A DNA stretch of 57,277 nt from Opitutus sp. GAS368 (GCA_945871005.1 CAMBUJ010000002.1:1-57277), one strand, 5' to 3'. Shown: positions 17,901 through 27,867, counted from the first letter of the stretch. The notes: a model not told the origin generated them from the sequence alone. Numbers and translations are program-made.

Positions 17901-18233
17901 ACGGCGGGCAGCGGCACCACCGAACCCAGCGATAGCAGTGGTGGTCTAAGCGAAGACCAGTCGGCCTACGACAAACAAGCCCAGCGTGCGTCTGCACCGG
18001 CCCCGATGACTGAGCTGCTGGCGGAAGTGGCCTGCGACATTGAGCGGATCATACGCAGGCACGCGATTGTGCGCTGGCGCGACAACGCCGACGCGCAAAA
18101 CGCCATGCGTAACGACCTGGACGACCTGCTCTTCAGTCTGCAACGCACCAAGAATCTCTCGATTGGTTTCGATCAGATGGACGCCATCCTCGAAGCCATC
18201 CTACGCATCGCCCGCAACCGCTCGGATGTCTGA
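14940..18233 (+). CDS. hsdR: Type I restriction endonuclease subunit HsdR
   Basis: The motor and nuclease subunit, 1097 residues from the ATG at 14940; an upstream in-frame TTG at 14901 would overlap the previous gene and has no better signal. The N-terminal PD-(D/E)XK nuclease shows Asp near 152 and IECK at ~165-168. The SF2 translocase has Walker A QGSGKS at ~343-348, a DESH box at ~443 and TGTPLM soon after. The helicase-2 domain contains LLTGFDAP and ARVNRLHPGK. The C-terminal part holds the coiled region that docks to HsdM/HsdS. The stop overlaps the next gene by 8 nt. Length and motifs suggest an active enzyme. Confidence 0.95.
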   Translation: MNTPNFLESHVSQIPAIQFLQKLGFAYLNPEEVAVERRGKLGHVLLETVLATQLRRINRVRAKGRELPFTDDAIAQAIEKLRSVPFDGLCRTSEKLYDLLTLGVSIDQTIDGETKGRSLRFIDWEHPHNNSFHVTAEFKVARTASHETRRPDLVCFVNGIPLVVIECKRRDEKDALLAAIKQHRRNQEDAEIPHLYTYAPVLLALNKDDGKYATTGTSEKFWAEWKELYDSTPEIKALLALPPRREDHDRLFTGEFTYARDYFETLAAAGPREITGQDRLLHALCRPERLIELVRQFTLFDEGGTVRKIARYQQYFAIRKAMERIRLKDAEGRRRGGVIWHTQGSGKSLTMVMLAKALALDTAIPNPRIVLVTDRIDLDEQIWKTFHQCGKEPAQAKTGKHLIELLEDDRVAVITTVLDKFGAASKANDSFRNLNADLFVLVDESHRSQYGEANIRMMKALPNACFIGFTGTPLMKKEKNTAQKFGGIIEPPYTIRDAVADKAVVPLLYEGRHILQEVNQKAVDRMFEELCEGLNPEQKADLKRKFASRDELTRIDSRLYLIAWNVSRHFADTWKGSGFKGQLTAPGKREALLIKRHLDQMGKITSEVLISGPDDREGEGDTTSDENVQTFWKAQMAKHGNEKDYNRNVIEAFKKGDDLELIIVVDKLLTGFDAPRNIVLYIARSLKEHTLLQAIARVNRLHPGKDYGYIIDYHGVIGELHDALELYGKLAGQLFDAEDLEGALTDVREELKALPAAHDAVWDLFRHLPNKQDDEAYVLALEDPLTREEFYTRVSRFSRLLKLGLSTLAWLNTADAAKVERYKRDAVLFQKIRASAKIRYAEEIDYKDYEKQIQKMLSTYVQADEVIQIVAPVNIFEREAFQAEVDKATSPRAKADVIANRTKKTITEKMEEDPFFYRKLSLLLQQAIEDYKAQRISEAELLARVTAVMEKVRNGQHDDTPAAVRDSDLAKAFFGELTSQLGGASKATAGSGTTEPSDSSGGLSEDQSAYDKQAQRASAPAPMTELLAEVACDIERIIRRHAIVRWRDNADAQNAMRNDLDDLLFSLQRTKNLSIGFDQMDAILEAILRIARNRSDV

Positions 18234-18924
18234 TTCGGCCCAAATCGCCACACCGGCAGGCCCCGCCGTGCTGCGCCGGTCGGAGCGCACCACCCTGGCC
18301 ATCAGTGTTCTACCCGACGGCACGCTGGACCTAGTCGCGCCGCTCGACGCCACTGAGACCGACATCGCCAAAAAAGTCGGTAAACGCCTGCGCTGGATCG
18401 TGCGCCAACGCACCACCTTTGCCGATATGAACCGCAACCGGGTGCCGCCACGCTACGAGTCGGGGGCGACGCACCGCTACCTCGGCCGACAATACCGCCT
18501 AAAAGTCCGCAACGCCGACCCCAGCGGAGTCCGGCTGGTCGGCGGATATTTCCAAATCGCGACGAAGGCTGGCAGTCCACAGGAAGTCGAAGTTGCCCTC
18601 AACGCTTGGCTGAGAGGGAAAGCGGTGGAGCAGTTCACCACCCGGCTGGCCCAATGGGAGCCGTGGTGCGCGGCCCGTAAACTACCTGTGCCGAAGGTGC
18701 GGTTACTGCGGATGCCCAAACGCTGGGGCAGTTCACACCGGGATGGGCGCATCTACCTCAACCCTGAATTGGTGAAGGCACCGTCAATTTGTATCGACTA
18801 CGTGATCGCCCACGAAGTCTGCCACCTCAAACACCCCCAGCACGACCGAGCATTTTTTAAGCTGCTGGATCAGACGGTTCCGAACTGGCGCGCCACCAAA
18901 GCTCGGCTCGAACAACTACAATAG
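18226..18924 (+). CDS. YgjP-type (M48/WLM-like) metallopeptidase
   Basis: This 232-residue protein matches YgjP-like metallopeptidases (DUF45). The zinc site HEVCH is at residues 196-200, with LKHPQHDRAFF after it and the family motif KRWGSSH at ~165-171 (usually WGSC). The start at 18226 overlaps hsdR by 8 nt, so it is the last gene of the hsd operon. This pairing with hsdR is frequent, but the protease's role in restriction is not established; it may regulate HsdR. The N-terminal ~140 residues form the usual beta-rich YgjP domain. Confidence 0.85.
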   Translation: MSDSAQIATPAGPAVLRRSERTTLAISVLPDGTLDLVAPLDATETDIAKKVGKRLRWIVRQRTTFADMNRNRVPPRYESGATHRYLGRQYRLKVRNADPSGVRLVGGYFQIATKAGSPQEVEVALNAWLRGKAVEQFTTRLAQWEPWCAARKLPVPKVRLLRMPKRWGSSHRDGRIYLNPELVKAPSICIDYVIAHEVCHLKHPQHDRAFFKLLDQTVPNWRATKARLEQLQ

Positions 18925-19108
18925 AGCCTGTCCCGTGACTATAAGTAACTGTGGTTAAATTACTAATGGATTAAAATAGAGGCAAAACCCAAGAGGATTT
19001 CCTGGCTTCGGCCAAAAAACGGCCGCTATAATTGAGTGTGAAAAAACCACAAAACCATTCAGCGGAATGAGTTGCGTGCGGATTTACAGGTTACGTGCCC
19101 ATAGGCTA

Positions 19109-20262
19109 ATGTAGTGTGCGAGAAATAGTGTAACTAAATAAACTGCGGAGCGTCTGTAGCCGAATGAGAAAAGCAGCCCCAATTAGTTTGAAGGAGGAAC
19201 AGAAGGCCGAACTGAGCGCGTTGGCGAACAGAGGCGGCACACCGCAGAAACAGGCTCAGCGGTGCCGAATCGTGCTGCTCGCCGCTGAAGGCAACGGCAA
19301 CGAATGGATCGGAAATAAATTGGGAGTTAGTCGGCAAAAGGTGGCGCGCTGGCGGGAGCGTTATTTGGAAGCGGGGCTGCCGGGACTGCTACAGGACCGC
19401 GCAGGGCGGGGACGGCCCGCCAAGATCAAGCTGGAGGATAAGGCGGAACTGATACGTCGCACGCTGGAGGAAACCCCTCCCATGGCGACGCAGTGGAGCA
19501 CCCGGCGCATGGCAGCAGTCAGCGGACTGGCCGCCAGCAGCGTAGGCCTGATCTGGCGCAACCACGGCGTGAAGCCGCACTTGGTGAGGGGCTTCAAATT
19601 ATCGACGGACAAGCGCTTTGTGGAGAAGCTCGAGGAGATAGTCGGGCTCTATCTTAACGCGCCCGAGCACGCCTTGGTTTTGTGCTGCGACGAAAAAAGC
19701 CAGATTCAGGCGCTGGATCGCAGCCAACCCGGCCTACCCTTGCGACAAGGCAAGGTGGCGACCCAAACTCACGACTACAAACGCCACGGTACTACCACGC
19801 TGTTCGCCGCTCTCAATATGGCTGACGGCAAGGTTATCGGCACCTGTCAAAAACGCCACCGCCACCAAGAATGGCTGAAGTTCCTGCGCCTGATCGACGC
19901 GAGCACCCCGCCAGATAAGCCCCTGCACCTCATCGTGGACAACTATGCCACCCACAAGCACGAGAAGGTCCGCCGCTGGCTGGCCAAGCACCCTCGTTTC
20001 ACGATCCACTACACCCCCACGTCTGCTTCCTGGCTGAACATGGTCGAACGCTTTTTTCGTGATCTTACCGTCAACCGCCTCCGCCGCAGCATCTTCAAGA
20101 GCCTCGACGAACTGCTCGTCGCCATCGAAACCTACTTGGCCGATCACAACCGCTCGCCCAAACCCTTCATCTGGACGGCCAAGGCCTCCGACATCCTCGC
20201 TAAGGTTCAGCGCGCCCGCTCATCCATCAATAATAAGTAACGCTATTTGTCGCACACTACAC
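19109..20262 (+). mobile_element. IS630-family insertion sequence, complete
   Basis: Imperfect terminal inverted repeats flank one transposase gene. The left end reads TGTAGTGTGCGAGAAATAG from 19110, and the right end reads as its near-complement ending at 20261. Mismatches are few over ~25 bp. The dinucleotide TA lies outside both ends (19107-19108 and 20263-20264), fitting the IS630/Tc1 rule of TA target duplication. The element is 1154 bp and seems intact. It sits just after the hsd operon and separates it from a zone of gene scraps. Confidence 0.85.
19164..20240 (+). CDS. IS630-family DDE transposase
   Basis: This 358-residue transposase has an N-terminal HTH_29/Homeodomain-like region (KLGVSRQKVARWRERY, residues ~52-67) and a winged-helix segment. 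The DDE_3 catalytic core follows: first Asp in CCDEKSQIQALDR, second Asp in HLIVDNYATHK and the Glu in WLNMVERFFRDLT. A GAAGGAGGAAC-like purine run lies within the first codons, and the start at 19164 is the first ATG in frame. Single-frame IS630 transposases of this type need no frameshift. It is the only gene of the 1154-bp element. Confidence 0.92.
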   Translation: MRKAAPISLKEEQKAELSALANRGGTPQKQAQRCRIVLLAAEGNGNEWIGNKLGVSRQKVARWRERYLEAGLPGLLQDRAGRGRPAKIKLEDKAELIRRTLEETPPMATQWSTRRMAAVSGLAASSVGLIWRNHGVKPHLVRGFKLSTDKRFVEKLEEIVGLYLNAPEHALVLCCDEKSQIQALDRSQPGLPLRQGKVATQTHDYKRHGTTTLFAALNMADGKVIGTCQKRHRHQEWLKFLRLIDASTPPDKPLHLIVDNYATHKHEKVRRWLAKHPRFTIHYTPTSASWLNMVERFFRDLTVNRLRRSIFKSLDELLVAIETYLADHNRSPKPFIWTAKASDILAKVQRARSSINNK

Positions 20263-20446
20263 TAATATCAGGGATACACCCATTCTCATTCGACCACAGA
20301 TTGCCCCGCCCCTGAACTCCCGACAGTCCAGCGCTTGCGGATTACCACAAAAGAAGCTGGGGGCAAAAACATCAGCCTGATTCTCTTTCCATAAGTAATC
20401 TTCGTGCTTCACTATTTAAATCAAAGAAGCACCAAGCTGACAAATC

Positions 20447-20767
20447 ATGCCGACACCCCACTATCCCTCCGCCGCCGTGCGGCAAGCACTTGGACGACTT
20501 GGGGCGGATATCCGCGATGCTCGCCGCCGCCGTGGGTTGCCGATGGCGATCATAGCGGACCGTGCGTTTACCTCACGCTCGACCTTACAGCGTGTTGAGG
20601 CGGGAGACCACTCCGTGAGCATCAGCATCTACGCCGCAGTCTTGCATACGCTCGGCCTACTGGAGGGACTGGGCCAGCTGGCGGATCCGGCCAAAGACAC
20701 GGTCGGTCTGGCGCTTGCTGGTGAGGCGTTACCCAAGCGGGTTCACCTGAAGCGGGCGAAAGATTGA
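20447..20767 (+). CDS. HipB-like XRE-family antitoxin/regulator, orphan
   Basis: This 106-residue protein has a XRE helix-turn-helix: the LGRLGADIRDARRRRGLP helix opens it at residues ~15-32 and AFTSRSTLQRVEAGD carries the recognition helix at ~40-54. The length and the C-terminal LGLLEGLGQLADPA segment resemble HipB-like antitoxins of the HipA kinase. The reading frame is intact, but no hipA-like gene follows; the next 200 nt have no gene. It may be an orphan antitoxin or a plain regulator. Confidence 0.7.
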   Translation: MPTPHYPSAAVRQALGRLGADIRDARRRRGLPMAIIADRAFTSRSTLQRVEAGDHSVSISIYAAVLHTLGLLEGLGQLADPAKDTVGLALAGEALPKRVHLKRAKD

Positions 20768-20965
20768 CTAGAGCGTTAAAAAAAAACTGTGGCTGCAAGC
20801 GGCAAACCAGTCGGCGACATCGATTAAGGTGGGCCTACCCCAAAGCGTCCGAGCAAGGAGTTCCACTTAAGCCAGCCCATCAGAGTCCCTACAACCGATA
20901 AACCCTACGGTCGCGATCGCAATGCATTGAAATTGGGGCCAAACTCCATAAATTTTACAACTCCA

Positions 20966-21166
20966 ATGAATCCCCCGCAACTTATCGCAATTAAAGATCA
21001 ACTTAAACTCGCCCGCAGTATTGCGGAAGAGACCTTCGGCCCAAACCCACCGCCGGAAGTTATTGCGGCCATTCTAAACGCAATGAGTGCGCGCGAAATA
21101 GGGCTTCAGCTAGAGTCCATGACCAGTGATCTCTGCCGCGCAGCAGCGGTAGCTGCTGGCAACTGA
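20966..21166 (+). CDS. Small hypothetical protein
   Basis: About 66 residues from ATG 20966 (an upstream in-frame start at 20927 would give 79). It is a helical, Ala/Leu-rich protein without a signal peptide or Cys pairs. I do not recognise a family. The composition is protein-like, and the gene lies alone between two antitoxin-like genes, so it could be a small partner or a relic. Confidence 0.35.
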   Translation: MNPPQLIAIKDQLKLARSIAEETFGPNPPPEVIAAILNAMSAREIGLQLESMTSDLCRAAAVAAGN

Positions 21167-21673
21167 ATAAAGCACTTGCCTCCTAGGATTTAGCATGAGG
21201 AAGCGTTCCATTCTTATGCATAACATATAAGTTGCAGACATTGTTTCTGTGTAGACGGCCTGCTTACGCCTTTTCGAGTAGTAGTACAGGGTCAAAAAAT
21301 CAGCAACGCAGTACTAATGACCATGAACATGAGTAAACGCAGCTTCTTGATACTCAAAGATGATGGCGCTCTTCATATTGGTTACCATATGTGACCATCG
21401 GCGATGTCAGAATGGTTACCATTATGACATAGCTCTGGCCCTGCGCTATGCCTCAGGTCGGGGTCGGGGCTCGGCTTGCCGTCAAACAAGCCTCTGCTCG
21501 CCGCCACTCTGGTTCACCTGTTCAACCGGCCGGTCGGCCCCGCTTGGCACACCAAAAGATGCCACGCGCATTTCTATCGAACTAACATCCGAAAACTCGC
21601 TCATCAAAAATGCTATAGATTAATCGGCCATAGTTTGTATTTTCGGCAGAACTGCCGCTACTTACTTAGTCGC
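21167..21673. other. Region without a convincing gene
   Basis: Only short frames without features are seen. Two copies of GGTTACCAT occur (around 21379 and 21414), one of them within an imperfect palindrome GGTTACCATATGTGACC. It may be an operator for the nearby regulators, but the evidence is thin. Confidence 0.3.
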
Positions 21674-22081
21674 ATGTCAGCCTTAGACGCATTCCAGGTT
21701 GCCACTTTACCAAATTCTCAAGCGGTCTTGGCTATCCGCACCGGCCTGCCAGCGAAGGCATTTGAAGGGGTCGCAGAGGTTTTTGGCCTTACGTCCGAGG
21801 GATTGGCTCAAAGGCTAGGAATTTCTATACGGACCATTCGCGATCAACGCAAACGGCATGTTCGTTTATCCAGTGAGAACACCGAGAAACTCGTTCGGGC
21901 TGCTCGTATCTACGAAATCGCTCGGTCGGTATTCTCGACCCCTGTTGCCGTATCGCAATGGCTTGCATCCCCTGCGCCGGCCCTTGAGGGGCAATGTCCT
22001 CTTACGCTGCTAGATACCGACATTGGTTCGCGAGAAGTCGAATCAGTACTACATGCTATCGCTTATGGTAACGTAATGTAA
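21674..22081 (+). CDS. Xre/MbcA/ParS-type antitoxin, orphan
   Basis: About 135 residues from ATG 21674. It has the two-part layout of the ParS/MbcA/Xre antitoxin family: a Xre-like HTH (FGLTSEGLAQRLGISIRTIRD at residues ~38-58 is the core), then a DUF2384-type domain with the family pattern LVRAARIYEIA and AVSQWLASPAPALEGQCPL. These antitoxins normally neutralise a RES-domain NAD-degrading toxin encoded next door. The C-terminal part here (SREVESVLHAIAYG) is also typical. No RES gene is found downstream, so it is an orphan, maybe left by deletion. Confidence 0.75.
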   Translation: MSALDAFQVATLPNSQAVLAIRTGLPAKAFEGVAEVFGLTSEGLAQRLGISIRTIRDQRKRHVRLSSENTEKLVRAARIYEIARSVFSTPVAVSQWLASPAPALEGQCPLTLLDTDIGSREVESVLHAIAYGNVM

Positions 22082-22195
22082 TTCATGCGTTTGCACCGCA
22101 AATATTTAGCGATCCATTCAGGATCGGCGGTCACTGCATTTAATGGGCGCGGAGGACTGTTCGATAAAAGTCACTGGTGCACTCAAGGGCGCTAC

Positions 22196-22320
22196 TAATT
22201 ACCGCATTAGTATATTCATTGTAATAGCTTATGAAGTTATAACAACTTATAACTAGTTATACGCGTTTTAGCTATAAGTGGGTAGAAATGGTTATAACTG
22301 GTACTCTGAGTCTCATATTG
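22196..22320. repeat. AT-rich iteron-like cluster
   Basis: Short imperfect repeats of the form AAGTTATAAC, AACTTATAAC, TAGTTATACG, then GCTATAAG and GGTTATAAC follow each other between about 22230 and 22310. They lie in the gene-free stretch after the ParS-like antitoxin. They may be operator repeats or a decayed replication/partition site; no replication gene is near. Confidence 0.35.
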
Positions 22321-22410
22321 ATCTCGCCGCACTCCCAAGGCTGGAGGTTCAGCTTCTGGTGCTACCACCAAGAATCAACAATCAGCGGCCTGCCCCCTCG
22401 GCTTACCTAC

Positions 22411-22911
22411 TACGCGAAGGCCATTTACCTGCAAAAGACAGATCCCACACTGGCGGGCACCTGGCCGAACCCGATTGCGCGCACGTCCAATCCGGTGGTG
22501 CTGACGACGACGACCAATTCGACGGCACCGGTCACCTATGCCCTGCGCAGTGTGACGCAGAATGCAGCGCCAACACCGGGGCCGATCGCCAAGCTCTCAG
22601 GTTCGACGCTGACCATGACCGACCTGCGCACATCTGGACTGGTGGGTATCACGATGTCGGTAGCGGCTACGCGCACGCACAGGGCGAAGTCGGTCGATGC
22701 TGATATAGTGATTTCTGATGGAGGTGCACCGATCACCTTCACGGAAGCGTCGGCCACCCGTATCGTGATGCCAGGGGCACGGGTAAGAGCGAACCAAGTG
22801 CCGCAACAAATCGTCAACGCTTACTCCGATCCGGTGCTCATGGGGCTGGTATCGAGCTATTGGAAAACCGTGAACCCGCAACGCAGCGACGAGATGGTAA
22901 AGTCTCCTTAG
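22411..22911 (+). pseudogene. Fragment of an Ig-like/repeat-rich surface protein
   Basis: In the frame that starts at ATG 22288, residues ~41 onward resemble bacterial Ig-like repeats: a NPVVLTTTTNSTAPVTY strand pair followed by ISGSTLTMTDL-like turns and Val/Thr-rich strands. Such repeats are common in large secreted verrucomicrobial proteins. There is no signal peptide and no sorting domain, and the first 40 residues do not fit. I read it as a leftover piece. A second overlapping frame (22278-22703) is open but compositionally odd. Confidence 0.35.
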
Positions 22912-22922
22912 GATGCCCCCCT

Positions 22923-23087
22923 TGGTACCCACAAGATGTCGTTTTTTCAGCCCAAAAGGGCGTTTTGACGTCCAAAATGACACTCACAAGATGTCGCTGT
23001 TTTCAAAATGACATTAAGTCGGGTCGCATTTTTCAGATCACCCCCTTTTTCGGAAAGAATGAAAAGACCGACATCTTGTGGGCACCA
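22923..23087. repeat. Repeat cluster of the island-flanking family (left copy)
   Basis: The motif CACAAGATGTCG occurs directly at 22929-22941 and 22984-22996 and inverted at 23069-23081 (CGACATCTTGTGG). The outer two copies form the ends of a ~165-bp element with no gene. Repeats of this form resemble multi-copy ends of IS21-like elements. The same motif returns at 53.36-53.49 kb, on the other side of the metal-resistance island. Confidence 0.6.
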
Positions 23088-23191
23088 ACGTAAACCTCCT
23101 GCAAGTCCCCTCCACCCTAAAGGCAACCTATTGGCACCGGCCACGCACGAAGAATTTGAGCCGTAAGCGAGCATCGCAACGACCCGTGTCA

Positions 23192-23797
23192 TTAAGCCAC
23201 CACACCAAACAAGCTAGCACACGTGGCGCGGAGTAATTGACGGGCGCGATAGAGTCGTGTTTCCACCGCCTTGGCGGAACAGCCCATAACTTGGCTGGCT
23301 TCGGCGTAGCTGAGATCCTCCAACTCAACACAGAGGACGGCTTGCCTGAGATTGTCGGGAAGCGCGTTAACCGCAGTTCTCACGTCTCGGGCGAGATTGG
23401 CCTTTTCGGCCATATCGGAAGCGGGGCGGAGGGAGGTATCGACGGGGTCGAAGCCGCCCGGTTTGGCGATATCCATCGCCTCGATGCTGTCTTCGCGGCG
23501 GCGGAAGCGCCACCGCAGGCGGTTGCGGCCAAGATTGCCCGCAAGGGTGAGCAACCACGGTTTAAAGGCAGCACCAGCGCGGTAGCGGTCGCGCTTTTGG
23601 TAGAGCCTCACGAATGCTTCCTGCGCCACGTCCTCCACGTCGGCGGCGGGCACGCCGAGGCGGAGGAGAAAGGCTTTCACGCCCAGCTCCCACCGGTGCA
23701 TCAACGTGGCCAGCGCTTGGTCGTCGCCGTTTTGCAGCGCTTCCATGAGCGCCTCGTCGGTCACCGCGCCGGGGTCATTTTCCGGCAGGGATGTCAT
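23192..23797 (-). CDS. ECF sigma factor, CnrH-like position
   Basis: This 201-residue ECF sigma factor has region 2 (VEDVAQEAFVRLYQKRDRY, residues ~54-72) and region 4 (LEDLSYAEASQVMGCSAKA, ~158-176, with its HTH). No extra C-terminal domain is present. It is the third gene of a three-gene unit: its start overlaps the end of a CnrX-like sensor gene by 23 nt, after a small anti-sigma-like gene. That is the gene order of cnrYXH, the nickel/cobalt-responsive switch of Cupriavidus. It probably turns on efflux genes of the island when metal is bound in the periplasm. Confidence 0.85.
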   Translation of the reverse strand: MTSLPENDPGAVTDEALMEALQNGDDQALATLMHRWELGVKAFLLRLGVPAADVEDVAQEAFVRLYQKRDRYRAGAAFKPWLLTLAGNLGRNRLRWRFRRREDSIEAMDIAKPGGFDPVDTSLRPASDMAEKANLARDVRTAVNALPDNLRQAVLCVELEDLSYAEASQVMGCSAKAVETRLYRARQLLRATCASLFGVVA

Positions 23798-24281
23798 GCG
23801 TGGAGGCCGTGGTGGAATGCAGGTCGAGCGAGGCGGGGCCGGAGTGGTCGAACATCAGCACCCGCGGCAAAACGATGGACAGATACCGGCGGCCTTCTTC
23901 GCCGCCGATCACGGTGGCAACTTCTTTGATGTGCGCCTCGGTGCTGGCGATGCAGCCCGCGTCCATGTCTTTGACCTTGGCGGCGGCGGCTTCGATCTCG
24001 GCCGGCGAGGCACTGGTGTCCTGCAAACGTTTTAGTTCCTTGCGGGACTTGGCGATGGCGATGCAGTGTTCGGCGCAAACTGATTCGTAGGCCTCGTGGA
24101 GCGACTCAACCTTCGCGAGCCTTTCACCGGAGAGTTTGAACTCGTGGCGCACCCACATGAGCGAGTCGTGGTTCTGCTCGGCCGATACCGACATGGTATG
24201 GTGGAAGCAGAGGTAGGACGCGCCTCCGGCCAGAATGGCTAGAGCGATGATCGCACCGGCGGTGATCATGCGGTAGTTCAT
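23775..24281 (-). CDS. CnrX-like periplasmic metal sensor
   Basis: This 168-residue protein has one N-terminal membrane anchor (residues ~6-25) and a helical periplasmic domain that starts with HDSLMWVRHEFKLSGERL. It has the size and hairpin layout of CnrX/Spy-type heavy-metal sensors and is rich in His, Glu, Met and Cys (CAEHC at ~70-74), possible metal ligands. CnrX holds the anti-sigma factor in place and releases it on metal binding. It is 2 nt downstream of the anti-sigma-like gene and overlaps the sigma gene by 23 nt. Confidence 0.72.
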   Translation of the reverse strand: MNYRMITAGAIIALAILAGGASYLCFHHTMSVSAEQNHDSLMWVRHEFKLSGERLAKVESLHEAYESVCAEHCIAIAKSRKELKRLQDTSASPAEIEAAAAKVKDMDAGCIASTEAHIKEVATVIGGEEGRRYLSIVLPRVLMFDHSGPASLDLHSTTASTHDIPAGK

Positions 24282-24283
24282 GG

Positions 24284-24601
24284 TCAGCGGGTGGAGTTGA
24301 CCTGCTGATGCGGGTCGATGCTCACGACGTAGCGTTGGATGAGCTGTTCACGTTCGCGGGTGGCTTGAGAAGCGGCGAGGAGGCCGCCGCCGGTGCCGGA
24401 AAACACGATACTAGCCGCCGCGCAATAAGATACGCGAGTGAAGTTTAATCTCAACCAACCACTCCAGGTTGCGGGCATGCAGCGGGCGGCCTCGATCCGA
24501 GCCCAGACAGCCGCCCGGAATCCGGGATTTGACTGGGGGGCCACCGTCCAACTGCGCCGAAGCAGCTCGCGGAGGGGTTCATCGTGGGGATGCGTTTTCA
24601 T
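24284..24601 (-). CDS. CnrY-like membrane anti-sigma factor
   Basis: A 105-residue protein with a short cytoplasmic N-terminus (LRELLRRSWTVAPQSNPGF at residues ~10-28, similar to sigma-binding helices), one membrane segment (about residues 57-77) and a short periplasmic tail. It fits a minimal anti-sigma factor of the CnrY type and is the first gene of the sensor-sigma unit. An AGGAG ribosome-binding site lies 8 nt before the ATG. Sequence similarity alone is weak, so the call depends on context, size and topology. Confidence 0.6.
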   Translation of the reverse strand: MKTHPHDEPLRELLRRSWTVAPQSNPGFRAAVWARIEAARCMPATWSGWLRLNFTRVSYCAAASIVFSGTGGGLLAASQATREREQLIQRYVVSIDPHQQVNSTR

Positions 24602-24791
24602 GATGGTTTCTCCTAGTAATACACCGCAGATAGGCCTAACCCCTCACGGTATGGCGTAACTTATGGAAAGAGTTTTATCTCACTTGGCTAAAACGGATAG
24701 GGAAAACGCTTAGCAAGCCCTCTCCGCTGTTCACGGGTTGTCAGGTTGAGACGTGGGGGTAATCTGACCGCCTGTCGTAACCAGCAAACTT
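24602..24791. promoter_or_regulatory. Divergent promoter region between two sigma-factor units
   Basis: A 190-nt gap separates the minus-strand cnrYXH-like unit from the plus-strand CorE-like sigma gene. Both sigma factors could act here by autoregulation. I cannot pick -35 and -10 boxes with confidence. Confidence 0.4.
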
Positions 24792-25331
24792 ATGGATTCC
24801 GCCCGCCCGCTCGATTCGCTTCTCGCCCAACGCTCGCGCTTCCGAGCTTTTCTTATTTCGCGTTTGGGCAACGAAGCCGATGCCGACGATGTGCTGCAAA
24901 ACAGCCTGCTCAAGGCCATGCGTTCGGCGGGAGACGTAGGCGATGAACAAAAGCTGACAGCGTGGTTTTACCGGCTGCTGCAAAATGCGCTGATCGATCA
25001 TGTGCGCAGCCGGACGGCGAGTGCCCGCCGGGATGACGCGTGGATGACGGATACCGTTCCTCGCGATGAGGAGGCGGAAAAAACGGCGTGTGCTTGTGTC
25101 GCGGGTTTGTTGACCGACTTGAAGCCGCGTGACGCCGAGCTGTTACGCCGCGTCGAATTGAACGACGAGGAGGTGGCGGAGGTGGCGCGCTCGCTGGGCC
25201 TGAAAGCCGGGGCCGCCAGCGTAGCTTTGCATCGTGCCCGAACCACGCTACGCCGAAGACTGGAGGAGTTTTGCGGCGACTGCGCGAAGGGGGAGTATCT
25301 GGATTGCGACTGCGCTGACGTCCGGAGTTGA
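24792..25331 (+). CDS. CorE-like ECF sigma factor with Cys-rich metal-sensing tail
   Basis: This 179-residue ECF sigma factor has region 2 (ADADDVLQNSLLKAM, residues ~29-43) and region 4 (LNDEEVAEVARSLGLKAGAA, ~123-142). Two features mark the CorE (ECF44) type: a Cys-x-Cys pair in the linker at Cys100/Cys102 and a Cys-rich tail with Cys161, Cys164, Cys172 and Cys174. In CorE-type sigma factors these cysteines bind copper or cadmium/zinc and switch the sigma factor directly, without an anti-sigma factor. It is followed, tail to tail, by the Cu(I) ATPase gene. Likely targets are copper genes of this island. Confidence 0.85.
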   Translation: MDSARPLDSLLAQRSRFRAFLISRLGNEADADDVLQNSLLKAMRSAGDVGDEQKLTAWFYRLLQNALIDHVRSRTASARRDDAWMTDTVPRDEEAEKTACACVAGLLTDLKPRDAELLRRVELNDEEVAEVARSLGLKAGAASVALHRARTTLRRRLEEFCGDCAKGEYLDCDCADVRS

Positions 25332-25341
25332 GGATTGTTCG

Positions 25342-27753
<2,412 letters not shown>

Positions 27754-27803
27754 ACACTAGAGACGGAGGCGTTTACCTGATCTTACACAGCAATCGCGGC
27801 ATT

Positions 27804-27815
27804 CCCGCATGCGGG
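27804..27815. promoter_or_regulatory. Perfect 12-bp palindrome between divergent copper genes
   Basis: CCCGCATGCGGG is a perfect palindrome in the gap between the Cu(I) ATPase gene (minus) and a secreted YHS-like gene (plus). It could be an operator. No known regulator consensus is claimed. Confidence 0.35.
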
Positions 27816-27858
27816 GTGGCATCTTATTGAACAATAGCATTTAAGTGAACGAAGATCC

Positions 27859-27867
27859 TATGGGGTG
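27859..27867 (-). promoter_or_regulatory. CACCCCATA motif upstream of the Cu(I) ATPase gene
   Basis: The 9-mer CACCCCATA, oriented towards the ATPase gene, lies ~105 nt before its start. The same 9-mer in the same orientation precedes the multicopper oxidase gene (31798) and the secreted-protein gene at 34792. Confidence 0.4.

Noticed and set aside
21360-21623. 87-codon frame upstream of the ParS-like gene
   Set aside because: No ribosome-binding site, odd composition and no recognisable features; likely chance.
22920-23090. CACAAGATGTCG repeats considered as a small CRISPR array
   Set aside because: Only three copies, one inverted, uneven spacing and no cas genes; an IS-end-like arrangement fits better.
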